DNA of 64,000 nucleotides from Methyloligella solikamskensis (GTDB lineage Bacteria > Pseudomonadota > Alphaproteobacteria > Rhizobiales > Methyloligellaceae): positions 2,480,001-2,544,000 of the forward strand of contig NZ_JBHTJO010000001.1 in the NCBI RefSeq assembly GCF_042676065.1. The letters are read 5' to 3'. Shown piece by piece: positions 8,856-15,915 of the stretch (the stretch's first letter is position 1; each line of letters starts with the position of its first letter). The notes beneath the pieces were generated by a model. That model worked only from the letters and a program-made list of their open reading frames with translations, was not told where the DNA came from and searched no databases. The position numbers were made by a program, and so were the translations under genes.

Positions 8856-9103
8856 TCGAGCGGATGGTCCCAGCCGACGACGACGAGCTGTCTCCCTCCC
8901 AGGTAAGGAAGATCGTTGAGGACGATCCTGACCTCAGTGTCGAGAGGTTGCTCCAGCTTGCTCGGGCGATTCCCGACGCCACCCCCAGAGAGTTACTCGA
9001 AGAGCTGCGGGAGGATCTGGCCCAGGAGAAGGCTGACGCGGAAGCGGAGCGTTCCAGCCAAGGCAGACGCAGTTGGAGAGGGAGACGAGCCCGTGGTTGC
9101 TAG
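8852..9103 (+). CDS. Small acidic hypothetical protein of the element
   Basis: The 83-residue protein starts in an ATGA overlap with the preceding gene. The first 60 residues are acidic and helical (ELSPSQVRKIVEDDPDLSVE and TPRELLEELREDLAQEKADA), and the last 15 are Arg-rich. No domain is recognised. Its tight coupling to the winged-helix gene suggests a partner role in the early operon. Confidence 0.6.
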   Translation: MIERMVPADDDELSPSQVRKIVEDDPDLSVERLLQLARAIPDATPRELLEELREDLAQEKADAEAERSSQGRRSWRGRRARGC

Positions 9104-9431
9104 ACGACGCCCCGCACCCAAGCTGACCCGCGGAGAAGCGAACCGCGTAGCCGACGACCTGGCGCGGATCGAATCCGCCCGTGCCGGTCTAACGGAAGCC
9201 CTGCGGCTCCTGAGCGTCACCATCCGCCGTGAGAAGCACGACCGGGTCCGAGAGGCCTTCGCAGTCTTCCTAAGCGAGGGCGGCGTGACCTCGACCGACT
9301 GGAGGGCGTTCGTCGACGGCGAACCCATCAGGGGGTGCAGTACGCAGCGCCGCCACCTCCGCCTCGTCGCCGACAATACCGAAACCAGACCGAAGCGTTC
9401 GCGAAGGAAGCTTACCGCCGCGCGCCGGTAA
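9093..9431 (+). CDS. Basic hypothetical protein of the element
   Basis: I place the start at the GTG at 9093, preceded by a GGAGAGGGAG purine run, giving 112 residues and an 11-base overlap with the previous gene. The same frame stays open back to 8916, but there it only shadows the preceding gene. The protein is Arg/Lys-rich, with a helical central part (VADDLARIESARAGLTEALR) and a basic tail. No family is recognised. DNA binding is plausible from its charge. Confidence 0.55.
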   Translation: MVARRRPAPKLTRGEANRVADDLARIESARAGLTEALRLLSVTIRREKHDRVREAFAVFLSEGGVTSTDWRAFVDGEPIRGCSTQRRHLRLVADNTETRPKRSRRKLTAARR

Positions 9432-9524
9432 GAAGTCCCCAGGCGCCCGAGGGGCGTTGCGGGTAACGCGGGTCAACGACTGAGGACCCAGGATTTCCAG
9501 TAATAGCACAGGAGAGACAATTCG

Positions 9525-9866
9525 ATGACGAACGAAAATAGCGTCTTCAAGGAAAAGAACATCTTCCCCGAGCTGGCGAAGCTGGAGAAGACCCGCCGCA
9601 AGTTGGAGACCATCCATCCGCGCACCAGCCACCCCTGGATGAGCCGCGACGAGCGTGTCGCCTACGACGAGATCGAGTTGCTGCTGGACGACGTGGAGGA
9701 GCTGATTGCGGCGAGGCGGCGCGATTTCCCGGAGCACTTTAAAGTATTCGAGGGGATGAGGATTGAGAATCGGGGAATACCGGTAAGACCCGAAGAAGGC
9801 AGGAGGCTACTAACGCTGGTCAAGACCGAAGACCACCACGACAAGCAGGGACAGAAGGATAGATAG
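9525..9866 (+). CDS. Hypothetical protein of the element
   Basis: The 113-residue protein is preceded by an AGGAGAGA ribosome site. It is charged and helix-rich (FPELAKLEKTRRKLETIHPR and AYDEIELLLDDVEELIAARR), suggesting a coiled-coil dimer. It is followed after one base by the next gene, so the two are co-translated. No known family is recognised, and the role within the element is unknown. Confidence 0.6.
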   Translation: MTNENSVFKEKNIFPELAKLEKTRRKLETIHPRTSHPWMSRDERVAYDEIELLLDDVEELIAARRRDFPEHFKVFEGMRIENRGIPVRPEEGRRLLTLVKTEDHHDKQGQKDR

Positions 9867-9867
9867 T

Positions 9868-10200
9868 ATGAGTAGCAACTGGATTTCAGCAGAGCCCGGA
9901 TTTTCACTCGTCGGGTGGTGTGGCCAGGAGTTCGACGAGCCCATCGTCGCCTGGCGCATTTCCGCCCGAGACATGACGGAAAAGGATGAGCTATCCGCTT
10001 ACAGCGTCGAGCCTCTCACCGTCACCGGATATCTCTATGCCGGAAGGGATAAAGCAACCATCGCCCTCCGCTGGCCTGACGGGACGGTGGAATTTGAGAC
10101 GGAGAGGTACGTGAGCGTGGCAGACTGGCGCGCATCTGGTGCGTGGAGAGACGCTGTCCAGAAGAACCAGGATAAGTTCCGCGAACGGCGAGGATTCTGA
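9868..10200 (+). CDS. Hypothetical protein of the element, beta-rich
   Basis: The 110-residue protein begins one base after the previous stop. The predicted strands (EPLTVTGYLYAGRDKATIAL and DGTVEFETERYVSVADWRAS) suggest a small beta fold. It has no signal peptide or membrane segment and no family I recognise. It is the last gene before a hairpin and the terminase block, so it probably closes the early operon. Confidence 0.6.
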   Translation: MSSNWISAEPGFSLVGWCGQEFDEPIVAWRISARDMTEKDELSAYSVEPLTVTGYLYAGRDKATIALRWPDGTVEFETERYVSVADWRASGAWRDAVQKNQDKFRERRGF

Positions 10201-10239
10201 CTACCGCGGCCCCTACCCTACGCGGTCCCACCCAAATTA

Positions 10240-10265
10240 GGTGACGTGGCACGCCCCACGTCACC
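10240..10265 (+). terminator. Hairpin after the early operon, without T-tract
   Basis: A perfect 10-bp stem (GGTGACGTGG paired with CCACGTCACC) with a 6-base loop lies 40 bp after the early genes and is followed by C-rich sequence, not a T-run. It may attenuate transcription between early genes and the terminase block, or be a packaging or protein-binding site. Function is unproven. Confidence 0.4.
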
Positions 10266-10422
10266 CCCCCTTCCCGGCAAAAACTCAGAGCACCAATACA
10301 GCAGACCGATTAGATGACCAGACGGTTTATGACCGTTCGGCCTAACCCTTTACCCTGGCCTGAGAACCGGCTATATTCAATGCTTACAGCGCCTTTCGCG
10401 TGGCTGACCGTAGGAGCAAGTA

Positions 10423-10896
10423 TTGAGTAACGGCCTTAAAACCGACCTTACAAAGGACGAAAAGACGCGCCCGCGACGTCGCCGGGTCTCAAGTATCTCA
10501 CTGACCAACCGCAGCCGGATCACCAACGGCTCTGCGCTGTGCGAGTACGTTGACGGCCGGTCGAGCTGGGCGCGCCGCTTCCGGGACTTGATCGCCGCCT
10601 ACTCCAGCGACCTTGGCGGCGACGATGCGCTCTCCGAGGGACAGCGGGCGATCATCCGCAGGGCGAGCCTGCTCCAGGTGGAGCTGGAGTTCATGGAGGC
10701 GAAGTTCGCTAAGACACACGATGACGGAGACCTGCCGCACCCTGGGCAGATTGAGACCTACCAGCGTACGGCCGGGGCGCTTCGCCGCCTGATCGAGAGC
10801 GTCGGCCTCCACGAAGGTCGGCAGGCCCGAGACGTGACGCCCGATCCCCTGAGCTACGCTCGCCGGCACGCCGAAGCCGAAGGGGAGGCCGCGTAG
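10423..10896 (+). CDS. Probable terminase small subunit
   Basis: The 157-residue protein starts at a TTG with an AGGAG ribosome site 6 bases upstream. The family signature is visible: basic N-terminus, GSALCEYVDGRSSWARRFRD, LGGDDALSEGQRAIIRRA, a helical hairpin, then YQRTAGALRRLIESVGL and ARDVTPDP. Proteins of this type lie directly before the large terminase in many alphaproteobacterial phages and remnants and recognise the packaging site. It ends 2 bases before the large subunit start. No capsid genes follow, so any packaging would need helper phage heads. Identity rests on pattern and position, since small terminases diverge fast. Confidence 0.7.
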   Translation: MSNGLKTDLTKDEKTRPRRRRVSSISLTNRSRITNGSALCEYVDGRSSWARRFRDLIAAYSSDLGGDDALSEGQRAIIRRASLLQVELEFMEAKFAKTHDDGDLPHPGQIETYQRTAGALRRLIESVGLHEGRQARDVTPDPLSYARRHAEAEGEAA

Positions 10897-10898
10897 CC

Positions 10899-12443
10899 GT
10901 GAACATCCTCCAGGCCATAGACGACCCCGAGGTGTTCGGCAGGCACTTCGCCGACGCCGAAAGCTGGGAAGCGTGGCGAGCCTTCGTGGCGGCTTTGTTC
11001 GGTCTGGAGATGACGTCTGAGGAGCGGGCCATCTTTCGCGAGTGCACGGGCCGCGCCAGCGCGCCCAGCGATCAGGTCGCCGAGGCGTGGCTGGTAGTCG
11101 GCAGGCGCGGCGGCAAGAGCTTCGTCCTGGCAACCATCGCGGTCTTCCTCGCCTGCTTCCGGGACTGGCGCCCGCACCTCACGGCGGGCGAGCGCGCGAC
11201 CGTCATGGTCATCGCCGCCGACCGAAAGCAGGCCCGCGTGATCTTCGGCTACGTGATGGGCCTGCTGAAGAGCACGGCGATGCTCGCCGGTACGATCCAG
11301 GCGGAGCGGCAGGAGGCCGTGGACTTGTCCTGCGGCGTGACGGTCGAGATCCAGACCGCCTCGTTCCGCACGGTGCGCGGCTATACGGTCGTGGCCGCGC
11401 TGCTCGACGAGGTGGCGTTCTGGCGAGACGAGACATCCGCCAATCCCGACGCAGAGGTGATCGCCGCCCTGAGACCCGCCATGAGCACGGTACCGGGCGC
11501 CATGCTGCTCGCTGCCTCCAGCCCCTACGCCAGGCGCGGAGCGCTGTGGAGCACCCACCGAAGGCACTTCGGGAAGGACGGTCCCGTGCTCGTCTGGCAG
11601 GCGGACACGCGGCGCATGAACCCGCGCGTTCCCCAGTCGGTGATCGACGCGGCGTATGCGGACGATCCCGCCAGCGCGGCCGCAGAGTATGGCGCGAACT
11701 TCCGGTCGGACGTCGAGACCTTCATCAGCCGAGACGTTGTCGACGCGTGCACCAGCCGAGGCGTTCGGGAGCGTGCACCGCTGAGCAACCAGACCTACCA
11801 AGCCTTCGTCGATCCCAGCGGCGGTTCGGCCGACAGCATGACGATGGCCATAGGCCACCGCGAGGGGGACAGGGCCGTGCTCGACTGCGTCCGGGAGGTT
11901 CGCCCACCCTTCTCACCCAGCTCGGTCGTGGAGGAGTTCAGCGAGCTCCTGAGGGCCTACCGCGCTCGGACCCTCACGGGTGACCGATACGCCGGAGAGT
12001 GGCCGCGCGAGCAGTTTGCCAAGCGCGGCATCACCTATCGCGCAGCCGCGAAGCCGAAGTCCGATCTCTACCGCGAGATGCTGGCGCCGATGAACAGCGG
12101 CCGCGTCGATCTGCTCGATCACGACCGCCTCGCCAGCCAGCTCAGTGCCCTTGAGCGGCGCACGGCCCGCGGCGGGCGAGACAGCATCGACCACGCCCCC
12201 GGCGCCCACGACGACGTAGCCAATGCCGTCGCTGGTCTCGTCTTCACTATTACGACCGCCGCCGCTAGGAGGCCGCGAGTCTCTACCTACGGTGGGCAGG
12301 TGTTTCGCGGCGGTACGCGCATCCACGGTGACGCCTTCGTCGCCACCGGCGGCCACTTCTCGCCGCCCTGGGAGACCGCGGGCGAGAACGACGACGGCCA
12401 CGAACCCAGGAGGACGATCAGGAGAAGGCGGTCCACCGCCTAG
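10899..12443 (+). CDS. terL: Terminase large subunit (ATPase plus nuclease)
   Basis: The 514-residue packaging motor pumps DNA into proheads and cuts concatemers. The ATPase domain shows Walker A (VVGRRGGKSFVLATIA), Walker B with adjoining acidic residue (VVAALLDEVAFW) and a coupling motif LLAASSPYARRG. The RNase H-like nuclease domain shows the first catalytic Asp in YQAFVDPSGGSADS and the late metal site in DHAPGAHDDVANAVAGLV. It starts with GTG 2 bases after the small subunit stop. All key residues are intact, which argues for recent function and not decay, although the element has no portal or capsid gene. Confidence 0.93.
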   Translation: MNILQAIDDPEVFGRHFADAESWEAWRAFVAALFGLEMTSEERAIFRECTGRASAPSDQVAEAWLVVGRRGGKSFVLATIAVFLACFRDWRPHLTAGERATVMVIAADRKQARVIFGYVMGLLKSTAMLAGTIQAERQEAVDLSCGVTVEIQTASFRTVRGYTVVAALLDEVAFWRDETSANPDAEVIAALRPAMSTVPGAMLLAASSPYARRGALWSTHRRHFGKDGPVLVWQADTRRMNPRVPQSVIDAAYADDPASAAAEYGANFRSDVETFISRDVVDACTSRGVRERAPLSNQTYQAFVDPSGGSADSMTMAIGHREGDRAVLDCVREVRPPFSPSSVVEEFSELLRAYRARTLTGDRYAGEWPREQFAKRGITYRAAAKPKSDLYREMLAPMNSGRVDLLDHDRLASQLSALERRTARGGRDSIDHAPGAHDDVANAVAGLVFTITTAAARRPRVSTYGGQVFRGGTRIHGDAFVATGGHFSPPWETAGENDDGHEPRRTIRRRRSTA

Positions 12444-12505
12444 GCCAGCTGGCCCCCAGACGACCGCCGTGATGGCGGCCGAGCCCAGACAGAAGGAGAT
12501 GACTG

Positions 12506-13045
12506 ATGCTTCTACCCCAGACGACTTTGAGAGAGCGACTTACCGCTCGGATGCGCGAGAAGAAGGCCGCCGCCGTGGAGGCCGCAGCCCAGCGCGCCAA
12601 GAAGCCCAAGCCCGACTTCGAAGCGCTCGACAGGCAGGCCGTGAAGGACGAGCTGCGGGCCGTCGATCAGCACCGGAAGGCGCTTAAGGCGAAGCTCGCC
12701 GGAGCCTCAAAGTCGACCTCAGCGGTCCGGTCCTTCGAGGAGCAGGAGCTCCGCCGCGAGCTCGACGAGCTGGCCCACCTCCGCGCGGAGCTCGCCCACG
12801 ACGCCGACCACCCGATTACCCACAACCGCGAAGGTGCCTCGCTCACTGACAGGGAGCGCGCGTACCGCCGCGCACGCACCCGCGAGATCGCGGCTCAGAA
12901 CTGGCACGAGGCCGAGCGAGCCGCCGCGGCCGGTGACCACCGGCGCGCCAGGCGGAAGCGCCACGACGCGCTGCGCGCCCGCCACCTGGCGGAGCGAGAG
13001 ATGAACCTCCGCCCGTCGCTGCGCGGCTTCGACTTCCCTGGATAG
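12506..13045 (+). CDS. Charged coiled-coil phage-type protein
   Basis: The 179-residue protein has no hydrophobic segment. It is rich in Ala, Arg, Glu and Lys and predicted almost fully helical (RMREKKAAAVEAAAQRAKKP and EEQELRRELDELAHLRAELA). Composition and placement just after the large terminase recall phage scaffold-like or connector-associated proteins, but no family can be named. AAGGAGATGACTG precedes the start. It is followed 15 bases later by the next gene. Confidence 0.6.
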   Translation: MLLPQTTLRERLTARMREKKAAAVEAAAQRAKKPKPDFEALDRQAVKDELRAVDQHRKALKAKLAGASKSTSAVRSFEEQELRRELDELAHLRAELAHDADHPITHNREGASLTDRERAYRRARTREIAAQNWHEAERAAAAGDHRRARRKRHDALRARHLAEREMNLRPSLRGFDFPG

Positions 13046-13059
13046 AAAGGAGACCACCC

Positions 13060-13533
13060 ATGCCACTACCTCAGCGAAGGAAGCGCATCATGCGCGAGTT
13101 CACCATCGACGAGCTATCCGCCGTCGATCGCCCCGCCCAGCAGCACGCCACCATGGCCATCATGAAGCGCGATGAAGGCGACGAGCCCGCTGCCCCGATC
13201 GCGGACGGCAAGGACGACGTGGCGCACTTCGACAGCTTCGAGCAGGCCGTCGAGCAGCTGGCTGCGATCCTGTCCGGCGGACGGACCGAGGCGATGAAGA
13301 AGGTCGCCCGCGAGCGACCCGACCTGCTCCAGAAGTACAATCAGGACGGCCGCGATGCCTTCCAGAAGGCGCAGGCCGAGGCGAGCCGCCCCGCAGAAGT
13401 ATCGAAGGCGAAGGAGGACTTCGATCTTCTGGTCGATGGCATCATGGACGAGCGGAAGGTGAGCCGTACGCAGGCGATGACCATCGCCCGAGCCAAGCAC
13501 CCGGCCGCCTACAGGCGCTACCAGGAGGCGTAA
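13060..13533 (+). CDS. XkdF/prohead-protease-related short protein
   Basis: The 157-residue protein has an AAGGAGA ribosome site just upstream. Its N-terminus (MREFTIDELSAVDRPAQQHA then TMAIMKRDEGDE) resembles the segment with the VD-x-PA motif that ends XkdF-like phage proteases, whose homologues process capsid. The rest (FDSFEQAVEQLAAILSGGRT, then a helical part ending in KHPAAYRRYQEA) looks like a capsid-assembly or scaffold tail. The full protease domain is absent, so it is either a remnant or a compact satellite protein. The name is tentative. Confidence 0.55.
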   Translation: MPLPQRRKRIMREFTIDELSAVDRPAQQHATMAIMKRDEGDEPAAPIADGKDDVAHFDSFEQAVEQLAAILSGGRTEAMKKVARERPDLLQKYNQDGRDAFQKAQAEASRPAEVSKAKEDFDLLVDGIMDERKVSRTQAMTIARAKHPAAYRRYQEA

Positions 13534-13844
13534 CGTATGACCTTGAGGGCCTAGCCGCCTTTTCCACGGCCTGGTCCTCGGAAGCTGGCGCAGCGGGTTA
13601 GGATCGCCGTCTTCGGCCCGCAGCAACAGCTCTTGGGAGAGGGCCGTGTCCGTCCTTCGGCGTCAGTCGCGGGCGCGGTCCCCTCCCGTCCCATGGCCCG
13701 GTCCCACTCCTGCCGGGCTCCGGGCGCGCGTGGTTCTTCTCTGGCTAGGCGCGCCACCTCCCAGAGGCCGCGGCACCCGGGGCGCACAGGCATCGCCCCG
13801 GACCCGCGGTCTCGTTAGGAGGCATAGTCGAACAGGTATGACGC

Positions 13845-13873
13845 GGAACCGTGTTTGTTCCAGAGTGTGGAAC
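13845..13873. promoter_or_regulatory. Triple half-site GGAAC-N7-GTTCC-N7-GGAAC
   Basis: Three alternating 5-bp half-sites, each separated by exactly 7 bases (GGAAC 13845-13849, GTTCC 13857-13861, GGAAC 13869-13873), lie about 70 bp upstream of the HEPN cargo. The inverted arrangement differs from the direct-repeat LexA box of alphaproteobacteria, so another repressor is more likely. Confidence 0.45.
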
Positions 13874-13907
13874 ATCGGACTACCACCCCAGTGCGAATCG
13901 TGCTAGC

Positions 13908-13926
13908 CGTGCTATCCGATAGCACG
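13908..13926. promoter_or_regulatory. Perfect 19-bp palindrome upstream of the HEPN cargo
   Basis: Arms CGTGCTATC and GATAGCACG flank a single central C, 16 bp before the cargo's first ATG. A further CGTGCTA copy sits at 13899-13905, giving tandem half-sites. Position and symmetry are those of an autoregulatory operator. The winged-helix first gene product is the obvious candidate ligand. Confidence 0.6.
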
Positions 13927-13942
13927 ATCTGTGAGGTGGGTA

Positions 13943-14422
13943 ATGACAACGGACAAAGACGAGCCGAGAAGGCAGGCAAAGGTTGAAATCAACGTTGGAG
14001 ATCTGAGGTTCTCTGGTGAGGGTGATGAGGAGTGGCTCGGCGAGCAGGTTGCGAAGCTCCTGAAGGCGGCTGAACAAATTGGCAAAACAGCAAGAGTGGA
14101 TGCGGAAGAGCCTTCTGGTCCCTCACCCGCCGCACGGTCATCTGGAAGCACGCCCTCACTCGCAAGCTACATCAGAGCCAAGGGGGCAGACTCCAATCAG
14201 ATCCTGCGGTTCTTGGCGACTGCTGCCTGGCTTCAGAAGCGTGGATCTGAAAACCTCACAACGTCTAGCGTAGCGAAGGCTTTGACTGACAACCAGCAGA
14301 AGCGGCTAGCCAACGCTTCTGACTGCCTCAACAAGAATGTCAAGAAGGGGCTCTGCGAGAAAACCAAGGACGGCTTCTTTATCACTCCAGAAGGTTGGGA
14401 CTCGCTGGGCGAAGAGCAATGA
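13943..14422 (+). CDS. Winged-helix partner protein of the HEPN pair (unknown family)
   Basis: The 159-residue protein starts at the ATG at 13943 behind GAGGTGG; the GTG at 13931 is less well placed. Residues 12-45 form a compact segment (INVGDLRFSGEGDEEWLGEQ) seen at the start of some bacterial and archaeal winged-helix proteins. A Ser/Pro-rich linker (55-75) follows. Residues 85-155 look like a winged helix (ENLTTSSVAKALTDNQQKRL then GFFITPEGWDSL). GC content is lower than in the neighbouring phage genes, pointing to separate acquisition. The stop overlaps the HEPN gene start (ATGA), so the two are made together. It may sense a trigger or repress the operon; neither role is proven. Confidence 0.65.
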   Translation: MTTDKDEPRRQAKVEINVGDLRFSGEGDEEWLGEQVAKLLKAAEQIGKTARVDAEEPSGPSPAARSSGSTPSLASYIRAKGADSNQILRFLATAAWLQKRGSENLTTSSVAKALTDNQQKRLANASDCLNKNVKKGLCEKTKDGFFITPEGWDSLGEEQ

Positions 14423-15186
14423 GCCCTGACGATGCCCTTTCCGTGATCCCCGACGGTCTGCGGAACCCGTTACTGACTGAGTACGAGTCAATCGTCCAAA
14501 ACTACGTGGAGCATAGGTGGAAACCATCTGAGCTGAGCGGAGGCCACTTCAGCGAAATCGTCTACACAATATTAGATGGGTATTCCGGGGGAACCTATGC
14601 GTCACAGCCCACCAAGCCGCCCGACTTCGTTGGCGCCTGCCGAAGGTTGGAACAGAACGCAGACGCGCCTCGAAGCTTCCAAATCCTAATCCCGAGGCTG
14701 TTGCCGGCCCTGTACGAAGTTCGCAACAACCGGGGCGTGGGGCACACCGGAGGGGATGTTGATCCCAATCATATGGATGCGACCTTTGTCCTGACCAGCT
14801 CAAACTGGGTGATGAGCGAGCTAGTCCGCGTATATCACAGCCTGACTACTCAGCAGGCCCAGCAGGTTGTAGACGGCTTGGTAGAGCGAAGGATCCCGCT
14901 TGTGTGGGAGGGCACCAACATGCGGCGGGTCCTCGACCCAAAAATGAATCTGAGATCACAGGTTTTGGTATTACTCGCGACGTCACCCCTGGAAACGAGC
15001 ACAGCAGAATTGCTTAAGTGGACTGGCTATCAGAATCCAACCTACTTCAAAAAGCTTTTGCGGGATCTTCACAGGCAAAGGCTGGTCGAACTCTCAAAGG
15101 ACGAAGCAACCGTCCAAATTCTGCCGCCGGGAAGCCATCAAGCAGGGGAAATTGTACGCTCCGCGAACACGGCTTGGGGGGCATGA
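14419..15186 (+). CDS. HEPN-motif protein with C-terminal winged helix, candidate abortive-infection effector
   Basis: The 255-residue protein begins in a 4-base ATGA overlap with its partner. Residues 102-109, RNNRGVGH, at the end of a helix (LIPRLLPALYEV) and before a second long helix (SSNWVMSELVRVYHSL), match the R-x(4-6)-H motif of HEPN RNases, in the form seen in Abi-type proteins. Residues 178-235 form a winged helix (SPLETSTAELLKWTGYQ then FKKLLRDLHRQRLVELS). A HEPN effector fused to a winged helix and paired with another winged-helix protein on a phage satellite suggests defence against competing phages. RNase activity is inferred only from the motif. Confidence 0.65.
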   Translation: MSPDDALSVIPDGLRNPLLTEYESIVQNYVEHRWKPSELSGGHFSEIVYTILDGYSGGTYASQPTKPPDFVGACRRLEQNADAPRSFQILIPRLLPALYEVRNNRGVGHTGGDVDPNHMDATFVLTSSNWVMSELVRVYHSLTTQQAQQVVDGLVERRIPLVWEGTNMRRVLDPKMNLRSQVLVLLATSPLETSTAELLKWTGYQNPTYFKKLLRDLHRQRLVELSKDEATVQILPPGSHQAGEIVRSANTAWGA

Positions 15187-15227
15187 CTGCGGCGCCACCT
15201 ATAGTCAGTCGGAAGGGCGCCCAAAAA

Positions 15228-15551
15228 TTACTTCACTTTGAAGCGCGGGCTCCTCACCAAGTCCTGCTTCTCACTCGGCAGGATAGCAGGCCTCATCGGC
15301 ACCGCCCCCTGCAGAAACTCCAACGAGTCGATGCTCACCGTAGGCCTAGCTGCGGGCTGGTCTAAGAAGTGCATGTCGCCGTTTTTATCGAGTCTGAATC
15401 GGTTCCTGTGCGCTTGGCGATCAGCGAACACTGCGATGCCATCCGCGATCTTGGCGATGCGGTATTCTTTGTCTTCGATGATGCACAGGTGGCCGACGCA
15501 GGGGCCGCGCTTAACATTCCATAGCCGAATTGCCCTTTCATCTTCGTCCAT
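15228..15551 (-). CDS. Small hypothetical protein at the right end of the element
   Basis: The minus-strand frame ends at 15228. I prefer the ATG at 15551 with an AGAGGA ribosome site about 9 bases upstream (107 residues); the frame continues to a GTG at 15635, close to attR, without a ribosome site. The product looks beta-rich and charged (NVKRGPCVGHLCIIEDKEYR and IAKIADGIAVFADRQAHRNR) with no recognised family. It converges with the HEPN cargo and lies between it and the tRNA, so it belongs to the element. Confidence 0.5.
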   Translation of the reverse strand: MDEDERAIRLWNVKRGPCVGHLCIIEDKEYRIAKIADGIAVFADRQAHRNRFRLDKNGDMHFLDQPAARPTVSIDSLEFLQGAVPMRPAILPSEKQDLVRSPRFKVK

Positions 15552-15645
15552 GAGCCGGATTCCTCTTAAGGTCGAACTTAAGGCCTTTCGAAGGTAGGCA
15601 TCGCACTTCTTCCCGTCAAATGCGACATAAGCCACTGAAAAGGTT

Positions 15646-15690
15646 TGGTGGGCCCGGGAGGACTCGAACCTCCAACCAGACGGTTATGAG
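15646..15690 (-). repeat. attR: element copy of the tRNA 3' half
   Basis: This is the right-hand copy of the 45-bp direct repeat, lying within the intact tRNA and ending in its anticodon loop. Together with 5975-6019 it defines the element boundaries, 9671 bp apart. Confidence 0.92.
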
Positions 15691-15722
15691 CCGTCGGCTC
15701 TAACCAATTGAGCTACGGGCCC
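15646..15722 (-). tRNA. tRNA with CAT anticodon (elongator Met or Ile2)
   Basis: The 77-nt gene includes an encoded CCA. The 7-bp acceptor stem GGGCCCG/CGGGCCC is perfect. The D loop has the usual GGTTAG sequence, the anticodon stem CGACGG pairs with CCGTCTG-side bases, the loop is CTCATAA (anticodon at 15686-15688), and the T arm contains GGTTCGAGTCC. The missing initiator signature (first pair is G-C, no three-G/three-C anticodon stem) rules out initiator tRNA. Elongator Met and lysidine-modified Ile2 cannot be separated here by eye. It is the integration site of the element, whose insertion left the gene complete. Confidence 0.93.
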
Positions 15723-15915
15723 CCGTGCCCCCTTTCGGCTCGACAGCCATGCGGCTAACACCGTAACCGCCAAGGAATCTCCGGGCTGTCGCGTCATAGC
15801 AGAGTTCGAAACGTTCGCGAATATTTTCGAAATGCCAAACTTCTGTCCGAGCGATTGCGCTAAGGGGGGCGCCACTGCATGTTGCGCCCGCCGAGACACC
15901 CCAAGGAGAACTCTC

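Larger units (their letters stand above)
13534..13942. other. Non-coding stretch before the HEPN cargo
   Basis: These 409 bp hold no convincing gene. The first 270 bp are very GC-rich, with open frames lacking any family resemblance. The last 100 bp contain the operator-like repeats listed separately. A 22-codon frame from the ATG at 13838 (ending 13906) covers the GGAAC/GTTCC repeats and might be a leader peptide, but I see no support beyond an AGGAGG about 18 bases upstream. Confidence 0.5.
5975..15690 (+). mobile_element. tRNA-integrated phage satellite or reduced prophage
   Basis: A 45-bp perfect direct repeat (5975-6019 and 15646-15690) bounds this region. The right copy is the 3' half of an intact tRNA gene, from the anticodon loop to CCA; the left copy is only that fragment. 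Inside are an integrase, an AlpA-like factor, a replication-type protein, terminase small and large subunits, two late phage-type proteins, a two-gene HEPN cargo and a small minus-strand gene. All but the last point rightwards. No portal, major capsid, tail or lysis gene is present, and 9.7 kb is below the size of an autonomous tailed phage. This composition fits a phage satellite (PICI-like) or a deleted prophage. Confidence 0.85.

Noticed and set aside
10240..10265. cos/packaging site
   Set aside because: The hairpin lies near the terminase genes, but nothing in the sequence identifies a cleavage site; a transcription hairpin is equally likely.
13845..13873. LexA/SOS box before the HEPN cargo
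   Set aside because: The half-sites are inverted with 7-bp spacing, while the alphaproteobacterial LexA box is a direct repeat GTTC-N7-GTTC (or its complement).
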